Source: DASZMX01 sp035551475
GTDB taxonomy: Bacteria > Verrucomicrobiota > Verrucomicrobiia > Limisphaerales > Palsa-1400
Length of the DNA stretch: 64,000 bases
Assembly (NCBI GenBank): GCA_035551475.1
Contig: DASZMX010000091.1
Location: 1 to 64,000 of the forward strand
Reading direction: 5' to 3'
A program made the translations under genes and the position numbers. The notes beneath the pieces were generated by a model. That model did not search any database. It was given only the letters and a program-made list of their open reading frames with translations, and was not told where the DNA came from. Position 1 is the first letter of the stretch; each line of letters begins with the position of its first letter. This document shows positions 17,230 to 24,973 of the stretch, one piece after another.

Positions 17230-18528
17230 CTACTTGGACATGGCCGCGACCTTTTCATCAAGCCCTTTGAGGAGGAACGGCTCGCCGGGAACTTGGTCGT
17301 AGGATTTCAGGATTTTGAACTGGCCATTGGCGCGGGTGTCGCCGATGTAAACATTCTTGGTGGCATGATGATTCTTGGTCATCGTGATTTTGCCGCCAGG
17401 GCCGTCGAAGGCGATGTCGCCGGATTCGAGGGTTTCGCGAACTTTGTCCACATCGAAGGAGCCCGCCTTTTCGGCCGCAGCTTTCCAGAGGTAAACGCCG
17501 TCATACGAGAGCACCATCGGGCTGTCCATGGCGCGCTTTTCTTTGATCACGCCGGGATGGTTTTCCGTCGAGAGCCAGGAATCCCAATTGGCGAGGAACT
17601 TTTTGTTCTCCGGGGTCTTGAGCGACATGAAGTAGGTCCAGCAACCGAGTTCGCCCACAAGGTCCTTGGTGGGGAGAGCGCGCAGTTCGTCTTCCGCCAA
17701 GCTGAACGAGACGACCGGGCAATCCGCGGAGGTCAAACCAGCGGCGGCGATTTCCTTGAAGAACGGCACATTGGAATCGCCGTTGATGGTGTTGAGCACG
17801 CAAGCATCACCGCCAGCGGCGAACTGCTTGATCTCGGCGACGATCTGTTGATAGTCCGTATGCCCGAACGGGGTGTATTTGCCCGCGGAAATGACCTTGC
17901 CGTTGTCATCCTTGCGCAAACCGCCGCCGATGTTGTCCAGCGCGATGCCGTGCAATTGGAGGTATTTGTAAAGGATGAGGTTGGTGGTTTGCGGATACAC
18001 ATAGTCCGTGCCGATGAGGTAGAACTTCTTCTTGCCCTGGGCCAGAAGGTAATCCACCGCGGGCGTGGCTTGCTGATTCACCGCCTCCGCCGTGTAGAAT
18101 ATATTCTTGGACAATTCTTCGCCCTCATACTGCACCGGGTAGAAGAGAAGTCCGTTATCCTTCTCAAACACTGGCAGCACGGATTTGCGGCTGACCGAAG
18201 TCCAGCAGCCAAACACGACGGCGCACTTGTCTTCCTCCAGCAATTGCTTCGCCTTCTCAGCGAACAGCGGCCAGTTGGAGGCGCCATCCACAATGACCGG
18301 CTCGATCATGTACGATTTGTCGCCGATCTTAATGCCGCCCGCGGCGTTAATTTCGTCGAAGGCGAACAGCAACACGTCGCGCAGCGAGGTTTCGCTGATG
18401 GCCATCGTGCCGCTCAAGGAATGAAGGATGCCGACTTTGATGGTGTCGGCGGCGAAAGCCGCCGTGGATGTCAACAGAACTACAGTGGCGGCCGCACGGG
18501 CCAGCCATTTATTCATGGTAGATTTCAT
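17230..18528 (-). CDS. urtA: Urea ABC transporter substrate-binding protein UrtA
   Basis: 432 aa. Periplasmic receptor for urea (or short amides). Signal peptide MNKWLARAAATVVLLTSTAAFA with cleavage after Ala-Phe-Ala, then TIKVGILHSLSGTMAISE, GGIKIGDKSYMIEPVIVDGASNWP, CAVVFGCWTSVSRKSVLPVFE and LLFYPVQYEGEE, all diagnostic of UrtA rather than generic amino acid receptors. The start at 18528 gives MKSTMNK; the second Met, four codons on, is also possible. It follows the porin gene by 36 bases and is separated from urtB by a strong hairpin. Confidence 0.97.
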   Translation of the reverse strand: MKSTMNKWLARAAATVVLLTSTAAFAADTIKVGILHSLSGTMAISETSLRDVLLFAFDEINAAGGIKIGDKSYMIEPVIVDGASNWPLFAEKAKQLLEEDKCAVVFGCWTSVSRKSVLPVFEKDNGLLFYPVQYEGEELSKNIFYTAEAVNQQATPAVDYLLAQGKKKFYLIGTDYVYPQTTNLILYKYLQLHGIALDNIGGGLRKDDNGKVISAGKYTPFGHTDYQQIVAEIKQFAAGGDACVLNTINGDSNVPFFKEIAAAGLTSADCPVVSFSLAEDELRALPTKDLVGELGCWTYFMSLKTPENKKFLANWDSWLSTENHPGVIKEKRAMDSPMVLSYDGVYLWKAAAEKAGSFDVDKVRETLESGDIAFDGPGGKITMTKNHHATKNVYIGDTRANGQFKILKSYDQVPGEPFLLKGLDEKVAAMSK

Positions 18529-18564
18529 AATTGGAGATAACGGAGTTAGGTTGGTGGGTTCGGG

Positions 18565-19860
18565 TTAGAACAGGTAGGAGGCGCCCATGCCGACGATAAA
18601 TTGGTCACGCTTGCCGTTAAGCGCGCCCGAGAAGGACGAATGATTCCAGCGCGCTTCCGGCTGAATCTTGATGTTCGGAGCGGGTTTGTAATCCAGCGTA
18701 AAAGTCACGCTGCTCAACTGCTGGCCGCCGCCACCCTCGATGCCGGCGGGAAACGGGGTGTCCGCGCCCGGCGCCGGGGAGTTGAAGATGGTGCCAAAGC
18801 CGGAGGGATCATCCAAAAATTCGGCACGCAACGCGGCGCCGAGTTTCGGAGTGAAGTCCGCCGTCAGCCAGGCGCCGATGGACCAGAAATCTCCGTGACT
18901 TGGCCCGGGGCCGGCGGCCGCCGGAGCGTTCGCGAAATGGAACCAGTCAAACTCCGTCGCCACGGACAAGTTGTAGGCCTCGGTCAACTGCCGCGAGCCC
19001 AGGAACGAGCCGCCGACAATGTCCCAGTGCGTGGGAGAAAAATCCTGCCGCCCCACAAAGCCGAGGAAGGCGAGGGTCGTCTTTTTATCGGGATTAATAT
19101 AGAGGCCGCCCATGAAGGTCTTGGGGCCGGACTCCACCGGGCCGTTGTAAAGACCATTTTGCAGGCGCGCCTTCAAGCCCACAACATCGTTGAAGTCATA
19201 GGACAATTGAATGCCCGCATCCGGCGGATTGCCGGTGTAGTACCATTGGTAGCCTTGCGAGAAGTTCGGATTAGCCGCGCCGCCATCGCCGGATTCCCAG
19301 TTGAGCAGGGAAATCAATTCACCCGCCTTGATGTCCAGGCCGGTGCCGATGGGGACATTGAGTTCGATGTAGCCTTCGCGCACGGCGGAGAAACCCGCGA
19401 TGCCGCTGCCGGTGTTTACGATGGGCGCGTCCTGGCCATAAATCAGCGAGAACCGATAGGCGGCGTCCCATTTGTCCTTGTCCGGCGCGGGGCTGGCAAA
19501 GGTCAATTTGATTTTGTTAAGCGTGAAAGAATTAAGACTGGTGTTCCAGAGGTAGCCGGCCGGGTGATTATCGTGCGTGTTGGCGATGTCATAAAAATAC
19601 GAGGCTTCAATAAAGCCGCTGATCGTCATCTGCGACATGGCCTGGATGGGCGAAGTGGGCGCGGCGCCGCTGGGCTCCAATCCTTCCTTCTGCAAGATAT
19701 TATCCATGGCGTCCAACCGTTTGCGCAGCTCCTGATTCTGCTTTTCCAACTGGTCCACTTTCGGGTCCGCTTGCGCGCGCAGCGACCAAGTGGAGGCGAT
19801 CAAGCCGGCGACGGCGCTGATCACAGCAACGTAGGTTTTATTTCGTCTGGGGTATTTCAT
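18565..19860 (-). CDS. Outer-membrane beta-barrel porin, first gene of the urea operon
   Basis: 431 aa. Signal peptide to about residue 31 (Leu-Arg-Ala-Gln-Ala), a short coiled coil (KVDQLEKQNQELRKRLDAMD) like that which trimerises several porins, then an amphipathic beta-strand pattern ending in an aromatic C-terminus (GMGASYLF), the usual outer-membrane assembly signal. The layout (TISGFIEASYFYD start, alternating Tyr/Trp strands) fits the putative OmpL-like porin-2 group. It opens the operon ahead of urtA, so it probably lets urea cross the outer membrane when external urea is scarce. Substrate specificity is inferred only from position. Confidence 0.85.
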   Translation of the reverse strand: MKYPRRNKTYVAVISAVAGLIASTWSLRAQADPKVDQLEKQNQELRKRLDAMDNILQKEGLEPSGAAPTSPIQAMSQMTISGFIEASYFYDIANTHDNHPAGYLWNTSLNSFTLNKIKLTFASPAPDKDKWDAAYRFSLIYGQDAPIVNTGSGIAGFSAVREGYIELNVPIGTGLDIKAGELISLLNWESGDGGAANPNFSQGYQWYYTGNPPDAGIQLSYDFNDVVGLKARLQNGLYNGPVESGPKTFMGGLYINPDKKTTLAFLGFVGRQDFSPTHWDIVGGSFLGSRQLTEAYNLSVATEFDWFHFANAPAAAGPGPSHGDFWSIGAWLTADFTPKLGAALRAEFLDDPSGFGTIFNSPAPGADTPFPAGIEGGGGQQLSSVTFTLDYKPAPNIKIQPEARWNHSSFSGALNGKRDQFIVGMGASYLF

Positions 19861-19941
19861 CGTCGTTTTTTTTAGTTTTATGGCGGCGGTCCATTCAACG
19901 AACGGCGCTCAAAACCGCCCGCATGCACCGAGAGACCCCTT

Positions 19942-19957
19942 AGCTATCAGGGCGCCA
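19942..19957 (-). promoter_or_regulatory. Candidate sigma-54 (-24/-12) promoter of the urea operon
   Basis: The minus strand reads TGGCGCCCTGATAGCT, with GG and GC separated by ten bases and only two mismatches to TGGCAC-N5-TTGCW. It would start transcription about 70 bases before the porin ATG. Nitrogen-regulated urea genes often use sigma-54, so the location fits, but the match is imperfect. Confidence 0.4.
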
Positions 19958-19993
19958 AACAGGAATTCGGCGCAAATGAGGGAGTGAATTGTT

Positions 19994-20010
19994 TTCATCA
20001 CAGTGATGAA
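19994..20010. promoter_or_regulatory. Perfect 17-bp palindrome, probable operator
   Basis: TTCATCAC-A-GTGATGAA is an exact inverted repeat with one central base, in the 408-base gap between the porin gene and the TonB receptor. It is about 50 bases upstream of the sigma-54-like element on the minus strand. A second repeat, ATTGC-TAGC-GCAAT, lies at 20015-20028. Both look like binding sites for dimeric regulators; neither matches the NtrC consensus, and I cannot name the protein. Confidence 0.5.
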
Positions 20011-20251
20011 CGCCATTGCTAGCGCAATATCACCCTTGTCCGGACGGGCCATTTCGCGGGCGTAAATACTAGCGTCTGGCGGCCGGCGGGACGACCCAGA
20101 CAAAGTTTCTCCCCGGCGAGCCTGTCCGATATTGACCAAAATGAGCAAAACTTGCTGTCACATGCGTGTAACATGGCAGCTGGCGCCCGCGCGAAAAACG
20201 ATGCGCCGCCCCCGCACCAATCGCCTTTCTCCCGGGCTGGCAACGAGATAC

Positions 20252-20267
20252 GCAACAGAAATGTTGC
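20252..20267 (+). other. GAAA-loop hairpin directly before a start codon
   Basis: GCAACA-GAAA-TGTTGC is a perfect 6-bp stem with a GNRA tetraloop ending one base before the ATG at 20269. In RNA it would sit over the ribosome entry site of the first TonB receptor and could limit initiation. It may be chance. Confidence 0.3.
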
Positions 20268-20268
20268 A

Positions 20269-22371
20269 ATGCCGCAGTCAAGTGGTTATGGTCGCGGCGT
20301 TGTCACAAGTCTGAGCGTTCTCAAACGCGCCATCCTAACTTTGACAGATTATTTGACAGAGCCGGCGGAGAAACGGAGAGCAGCGCGGCGGAAAGCGCGG
20401 CGGCTGTCCGGAGTTTTCCTTGGGCTTTTTCTCCTGGCGCTCGCGCCGGACGCGTGGGCGCAACCGGAACAAACGACTTCCCCTCCCCGCGACCGCGATC
20501 TGGCTCTCTACAAATCCATGAGCCTGGAAGACCTCATGAAACAAGAGGTCACCTCCGTATCCCGGCAACCGGAACCGCTCGCCGAAGCGCCTGCGGCCAT
20601 TCAAGTCATTTCGCAGGACGATATCCGCCGCTCAGGGGCAATGACCATTCCCGACGCACTCCGCTTGGCGGGAAATCTGGATGTGGCGCAAGCCACGGCG
20701 GGCAGTTGGGACATTAGCGCGCGCGGCTTTAACGGTGGAGTCAGCGACAAACTTTTGGTGTTAATGGATGGGCGGACATTGTACACGCCGCTGTTGGAGG
20801 GCGTGATTTGGAACATGCAGGATTATTTGCTGGCGGACCTCGACCGCATCGAAGTCGTCAGCGGCCCCGGCGGAACGCTCTGGGGCGCGAACGCGGTCAA
20901 TGGCGTCATCAACATCACGTCCAAAGACGCGCGCGACACTCAGGGCGTTTATATTGAAACCGGCGGCGGCACGGAGCTCAACGATTTTGCGGGCGTGCGC
21001 TATGGCGGGACGCTGGCTTCCAATGTTTATTTTCGGGCTTACGTCAAATATTTCGACCGAGGCAGCGAAGTCTTCACCAACGGGGTGGAGGCAGGCGATT
21101 CCTGGAACCGCGGCCAGGGTGGATTTCGTATTGACGATGAACGGTCGGCGCAAAACCACCTGACGTTGCAGGGCGATTATTACGCGGGAGACACCTATGT
21201 GCCGACGAACAGGGTGGGCCGGGCGGCGGGGGGGAATTTGCTGGGCCGCTGGACGCATACTTTTTCGGATGAATCGGACATGAGCCTGCAGCTCTATTAT
21301 GATCGCACGCACATCGTGGCGCCTTTTCAGGGGCTGGGGGCGTTCCCACCCGGAAACTTGACGGACAATCTCGACACCTATGATTTGGATTTCCAGGATC
21401 GCTTCCCGCTCGGGGACCGCAACCACGTCATTTGGGGCCTCGGCTATCGATTTACGCATGACTCCGTGAGCAACGCGCCCGCGGTGGGATTTCTCCCGCC
21501 GACCTTGGAGCGCGATTTATTCAGCGCGTTTTTGCAGGATGAAGTTAAAATCTTTGACCGCTTGTTCCTGACGTTGGGCAGCAAGATCGAGCACAACGAT
21601 TACACCGGTTTCGAGTACGAGCCCAGCGGTCGATTGCAGTGGAACATTTCGGATCGGCAAATGGTTTGGGCCGCCATCTCGCGCGCGGTGCGGATGCCGT
21701 CGCGTTACGATCGCGATCTTTTTGAGCCGCCGCCACCCGGACTGCTATTAGTCGGCAACAACACGTTTCGTTCCGAGTCCGTAGTTGCGTACGAAGCTGG
21801 GTATCGCGCGCATTTGGGAGCCCGGGCCTCCGGCTCCATCTCCGCCTACTACAACGACTATGACCATTTGCGCAGCGTGAGCCTCACCCCCGTGACATTT
21901 CTGCCGGTGTATTATCAAAACAATCTCGTCGCGCAGACCTATGGATTTGAATTCAGTGGAGATTATCAGGCGACGAAATGGTGGCGCTGGCATGCCAGCT
22001 ATGATTTGCAGCGGGATGACATCCACGTCCGGCCCGGCCAAATCGACGCCTTTCTGGCGCACAATGAAACGGCTGATCCGCAGCAGCAATTTCAGATTCG
22101 CTGGGCGTTTGACTTGACGCGCGACATCGATTTGGACACCGCGTTGCGATGGGTGGACCGCATCCAGGTCAACAGCGGATCCTCAGTCGCGACCTTACCG
22201 AGCTACTTTGAACTGAACGCCCGCCTGGCGTGGCGCCCGGCCAAACATTGGGAACTCGCGCTCGTCGGAGAAAATTTATTGCACACCCGCCATGTGGAAT
22301 ACGGCTTCCCCAGCTCTTCGCAGGAAGAAATTGACCGCGCCGTTTACGGGAAATTGACGTTCTCCTGGTGA
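20269..22371 (+). CDS. TonB-dependent outer-membrane receptor (first of a tandem pair)
   Basis: About 700 aa. The plug domain is clear: MSLEDLMKQEVTSVSRQPEPL, AAIQVISQDDIRRSGAMTIPDALRLA, DRIEVVSGPGGTLWGANAVNGVINITSKDA; a 22-strand-like barrel follows, ending in KLTFSW. The start is uncertain. The ATG at 20269 gives an unusually long leader of about 65 residues before the signal peptide (LSGVFLGLFLLALAPDAWA); the frame is open upstream to 20152, and downstream TTG codons near 20340-20355 would give a more normal leader. It is paralogous to the next gene and probably belongs to the sensing cluster with YfiR and the kinases. Ligand unknown: this class takes up siderophores, vitamins or glycans. 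Confidence 0.88.
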   Translation: MPQSSGYGRGVVTSLSVLKRAILTLTDYLTEPAEKRRAARRKARRLSGVFLGLFLLALAPDAWAQPEQTTSPPRDRDLALYKSMSLEDLMKQEVTSVSRQPEPLAEAPAAIQVISQDDIRRSGAMTIPDALRLAGNLDVAQATAGSWDISARGFNGGVSDKLLVLMDGRTLYTPLLEGVIWNMQDYLLADLDRIEVVSGPGGTLWGANAVNGVINITSKDARDTQGVYIETGGGTELNDFAGVRYGGTLASNVYFRAYVKYFDRGSEVFTNGVEAGDSWNRGQGGFRIDDERSAQNHLTLQGDYYAGDTYVPTNRVGRAAGGNLLGRWTHTFSDESDMSLQLYYDRTHIVAPFQGLGAFPPGNLTDNLDTYDLDFQDRFPLGDRNHVIWGLGYRFTHDSVSNAPAVGFLPPTLERDLFSAFLQDEVKIFDRLFLTLGSKIEHNDYTGFEYEPSGRLQWNISDRQMVWAAISRAVRMPSRYDRDLFEPPPPGLLLVGNNTFRSESVVAYEAGYRAHLGARASGSISAYYNDYDHLRSVSLTPVTFLPVYYQNNLVAQTYGFEFSGDYQATKWWRWHASYDLQRDDIHVRPGQIDAFLAHNETADPQQQFQIRWAFDLTRDIDLDTALRWVDRIQVNSGSSVATLPSYFELNARLAWRPAKHWELALVGENLLHTRHVEYGFPSSSQEEIDRAVYGKLTFSW

Positions 22372-22430
22372 GCGCCTGCGGCGTTCGGAGATCATCCTGA
22401 TTGTTTGCTTTGCCGTCTGGTAGTCACAAT

Positions 22431-22450
22431 TTTTCCCCTGCATGGGAAAA
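22431..22450. repeat. Inverted repeat between the two TonB receptor genes
   Basis: TTTTCCC-CTGCAT-GGGAAAA, a 7-bp stem with a 6-base loop, 60 bases after the first receptor. It has no U-tract after it, so it is a weak terminator at best; an operator is equally possible. It lies just upstream of a promoter-like element for the second receptor. Confidence 0.35.
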
Positions 22451-22473
22451 GGGCTTGTCAAGCGTCCGCCAAA

Positions 22474-22502
22474 TTGACACAGTGCGGCGTGGCCTTGAAT
22501 CT
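22474..22502 (+). promoter_or_regulatory. Candidate promoter of the second receptor, yfiR and kinase genes
   Basis: A perfect -35 box TTGACA (22474-22479) is followed after 17 bases by GAATCT (22497-22502), a fair -10 box. Transcription would start near 22509, only about ten bases before the chosen ATG at 22518. Confidence 0.35.
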
Positions 22503-22517
22503 CGCGTAACGCAAAGT

Positions 22518-24431
22518 ATGCAAACCACTTGGAGATGCGCTGTTCTTAGCCTGCTTCTTTTGGTTCCGCGCGCCTTCGCGGACGATATTACCGAATCCGC
22601 CGCCGACATCAAAAAACTGAGCGTCGAGGAGTTAATGAATGTGGAGGTGACCTCCGTCTCAAAGCGGCCCGAAAAATTGTCCGACACCGCCTCCGCCATC
22701 CAGGTGATCACCGCGGAGGACATTCGCCGCTCCGGCGCCACCCGGCTGCCAGAGGCGTTGCGGCTGGCATCCAATTTGGAGGTTGAGCAAGTCAATTCGC
22801 GGCAGTGGGCCATTAGCGCGCGCGGCTTGGACACCACCACCGCCAATGAATTGCTCGTGGTGATTGACGGACGGTCCGTTTACACGCCGCGTGTGGCCGG
22901 AGTTTTTTGGGACGTGCAAGATACGCTGATGGAGGACATCGACCGCATCGAGGTAATCAGCGGCCCGGGAGCGGCGCTTTGGGGCGCGGACGCCGTCAAT
23001 GGCGTGATCAATATCACCACCAAATCCGCGAAGGAGACCCAGGGCTTTTTGCTGGAAGGCGGCGGCGGCTCGGAACTGCATGGGTTTGGCGGCATGCGCT
23101 ATGGCGGCACGCTGGCATCGAATGTTTATTTCCGCGTCTATGGAAAAGCCTTCGAGCGCGACCGCACCGAACTGGCGTTGGGCGGCGATGCCACCAATGA
23201 CTGGTACTCCGGCCAGGGCGGCTTTCGCGTCGATTGGGAACCGACCGAGCAGAATATTTTGACGTTCCAAGGCGACACTTATAGCGGGCGCTTTGAGCAA
23301 TCAGGAACCAACGGAGCCATTGACGCCACTGGCGCGAATTTACTGGGACGCTGGACGCACACCATCGCGGCGGATTCAGATTTTGCGTTGCAGGTTTATT
23401 TTGACCGGACCTTCCGCGACACGCCGGGAACCTTGGCGGAAGCGCTGGACACATATGATGTCGATTTTCAGCATCGCTTCCCCGTGGGGGATCGAAACGA
23501 CGTCATCTGGGGCGCGGGCTATCGGCTGTATGATGACTCGATCCGCAACACGCCCGTGCAGGCGTATTATCCCCCGGACACAGCGCGCCAGCTCTTCAGC
23601 GGCTTCGCGCAAGATGAAATCGCGCTGCTCAAAGACCGCCTGACGCTGACGCTGGGCACCAAGCTGGAGCATAACGATTACAGCGGTTTCGAAGTGCAGC
23701 CCAGCGGACGCCTGGCGTGGAAATTGACGGAGCGGCAGATGATTTGGGGAGCCGTATCGCGCGCGGTGCGCACCCCGGCCGAGAATGATCGCGAATTCTA
23801 TAGCCCGGGTGTTCCGCCCTTCAAGCAAGTCGGCGGGACAAATTTTGATTCCGAAAAATTAATCGCTTACGAGCTGGGATATCGCATTCAACCCACCCCG
23901 CGCCTGGCGCTGGCCATCGCGACTTTCTTCGACGATTACAGCGACATCCGCAGCGTGGAAGAGGCCAACCCGCCGGCGGCCGCCCCCAAAACCGTGGGTA
24001 ACGGACAACAGGGCTATTCGTTCGGCGCAGAGTTGACGGGAGATTATCGCATCACCGACGGCTGGCGGGTGCGAGCGGGCTACACGGAAATCCAGACGCA
24101 TCTCCGGCCCAAGCCCGGCAGCACGGATTTTTCCGATGGCGCCAACGAGATGCACGATCCCAACCACCAGTTTTCGTTGCGCACTTCCGTCGATTTGCCC
24201 TGGCATTTTGAGCTCGATCCAGAATTTCGTTACATCAGCCGCATTTCCAATCAGGACGTGCCCTCCTATTGCGAAATGGACGTTCGCCTCGGCTGGGTCC
24301 CTTCCTCGCACCTGGAAATTTCCGTGGTGGGCCAGAATCTGTTGCATGATCATCATGCGGAGTACGGACTCCTCTCCACACGCCAGGAAATCCAGCGCGG
24401 CGTTTTCGGAAAGGTGGTATGGAGATTTTAA
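22518..24431 (+). CDS. TonB-dependent outer-membrane receptor (second of a tandem pair)
   Basis: 637 aa from ATG 22518, chosen because it puts a normal signal peptide at the N-terminus (WRCAVLSLLLLVPRAFA). The plug carries LSVEELMNVEVTSVSKRPEKL, AIQVITAEDIRRSGATRLPEALRLA and DRIEVISGPGAALWGADAVNGVINITTKSA; the barrel ends in VFGKVVWRF. It aligns throughout with the receptor upstream, so the pair arose by duplication. Its last 13 bases overlap yfiR, which ties it to the signalling genes rather than to a transport operon. It may bind an external ligand and signal as well as transport (inference). Confidence 0.92.
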   Translation: MQTTWRCAVLSLLLLVPRAFADDITESAADIKKLSVEELMNVEVTSVSKRPEKLSDTASAIQVITAEDIRRSGATRLPEALRLASNLEVEQVNSRQWAISARGLDTTTANELLVVIDGRSVYTPRVAGVFWDVQDTLMEDIDRIEVISGPGAALWGADAVNGVINITTKSAKETQGFLLEGGGGSELHGFGGMRYGGTLASNVYFRVYGKAFERDRTELALGGDATNDWYSGQGGFRVDWEPTEQNILTFQGDTYSGRFEQSGTNGAIDATGANLLGRWTHTIAADSDFALQVYFDRTFRDTPGTLAEALDTYDVDFQHRFPVGDRNDVIWGAGYRLYDDSIRNTPVQAYYPPDTARQLFSGFAQDEIALLKDRLTLTLGTKLEHNDYSGFEVQPSGRLAWKLTERQMIWGAVSRAVRTPAENDREFYSPGVPPFKQVGGTNFDSEKLIAYELGYRIQPTPRLALAIATFFDDYSDIRSVEEANPPAAAPKTVGNGQQGYSFGAELTGDYRITDGWRVRAGYTEIQTHLRPKPGSTDFSDGANEMHDPNHQFSLRTSVDLPWHFELDPEFRYISRISNQDVPSYCEMDVRLGWVPSSHLEISVVGQNLLHDHHAEYGLLSTRQEIQRGVFGKVVWRF

Positions 24432-24973
24432 GGCGATGGCTGGCCATCGCCGTGCTTGTGGCGCTGGGACAAGGTGTGACGCCGGCGCAGGCGCAAACGT
24501 CGCCTTCCAAAGAGAACCGGATCAAGGCGGCGTTTTTGTTTAATTTTGCCGCGTTTGTCGAGTGGCCGGCAAACTCTCTGCCCGCCGCCAATGCTCCCAT
24601 CGTCATTGGCGTGCTGGGTGAAGATCCTTTCGGCAGCTTTCTGGATGACGTGGTGCATGGCGAAAAAGTGAATGGCCGCGCGCTGGAAGTGCGGCGATTT
24701 CGGGAGGTGAGCGAGGCCACGAACTGTCAAATACTCTTCATCAGCGATTCGGAAAGCGGCAAGCTCACGGACATCCTGGCGGCATTGAAGGGACACAGCG
24801 CCCTGACCGTGGGGGACGCGGATGACTTCGCGGATCGCGGGGGCATGATCCAATTCGCCACCAAGGACAAAATTCATTTGCGGATCAATCTGGAAGCCGC
24901 CAAGCAGGCGGGGTTGACCGTCAGCTCCAAGTTGCTGCGCGTCGCTGAAATCGTCAAAGGAGGCAAGCCATGA
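24419..24973 (+). CDS. YfiR-family (DUF4154) periplasmic regulator
   Basis: 184 aa. Signal peptide to Ala-Gln-Ala (residue 25), then the family core ENRIKAAFLFNFAAFVEWPAN, IVIGVLGEDPFG, RFREVSEATNCQILFIS and GMIQFATKDKIHLRINLEAAKQAGLTVSSKLLRVAEIV. In Pseudomonas YfiR is a periplasmic repressor of the CHASE8-domain diguanylate cyclase YfiN. Here the gene overlaps the receptor upstream by 13 bases and its stop overlaps the ATG of a histidine kinase with a CHASE8-like sensor domain (ATGA), so the kinase is the probable partner. Confidence 0.9.
   Translation: MEILRRWLAIAVLVALGQGVTPAQAQTSPSKENRIKAAFLFNFAAFVEWPANSLPAANAPIVIGVLGEDPFGSFLDDVVHGEKVNGRALEVRRFREVSEATNCQILFISDSESGKLTDILAALKGHSALTVGDADDFADRGGMIQFATKDKIHLRINLEAAKQAGLTVSSKLLRVAEIVKGGKP

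Noticed and set aside
19861..20151. Possible guanidine or other riboswitch in the urea operon leader
   Set aside because: The conserved guanidine-I (ykkC) blocks CUAGGGU and GGUCCGAGAG were looked for on the minus strand and are absent; only a UCUCUCGGUGC stretch vaguely resembles them.
22431..22450. Rho-independent terminator of the first TonB receptor
   Set aside because: The stem is AT-rich at its base and is followed by GGGCTTG rather than a U-tract.
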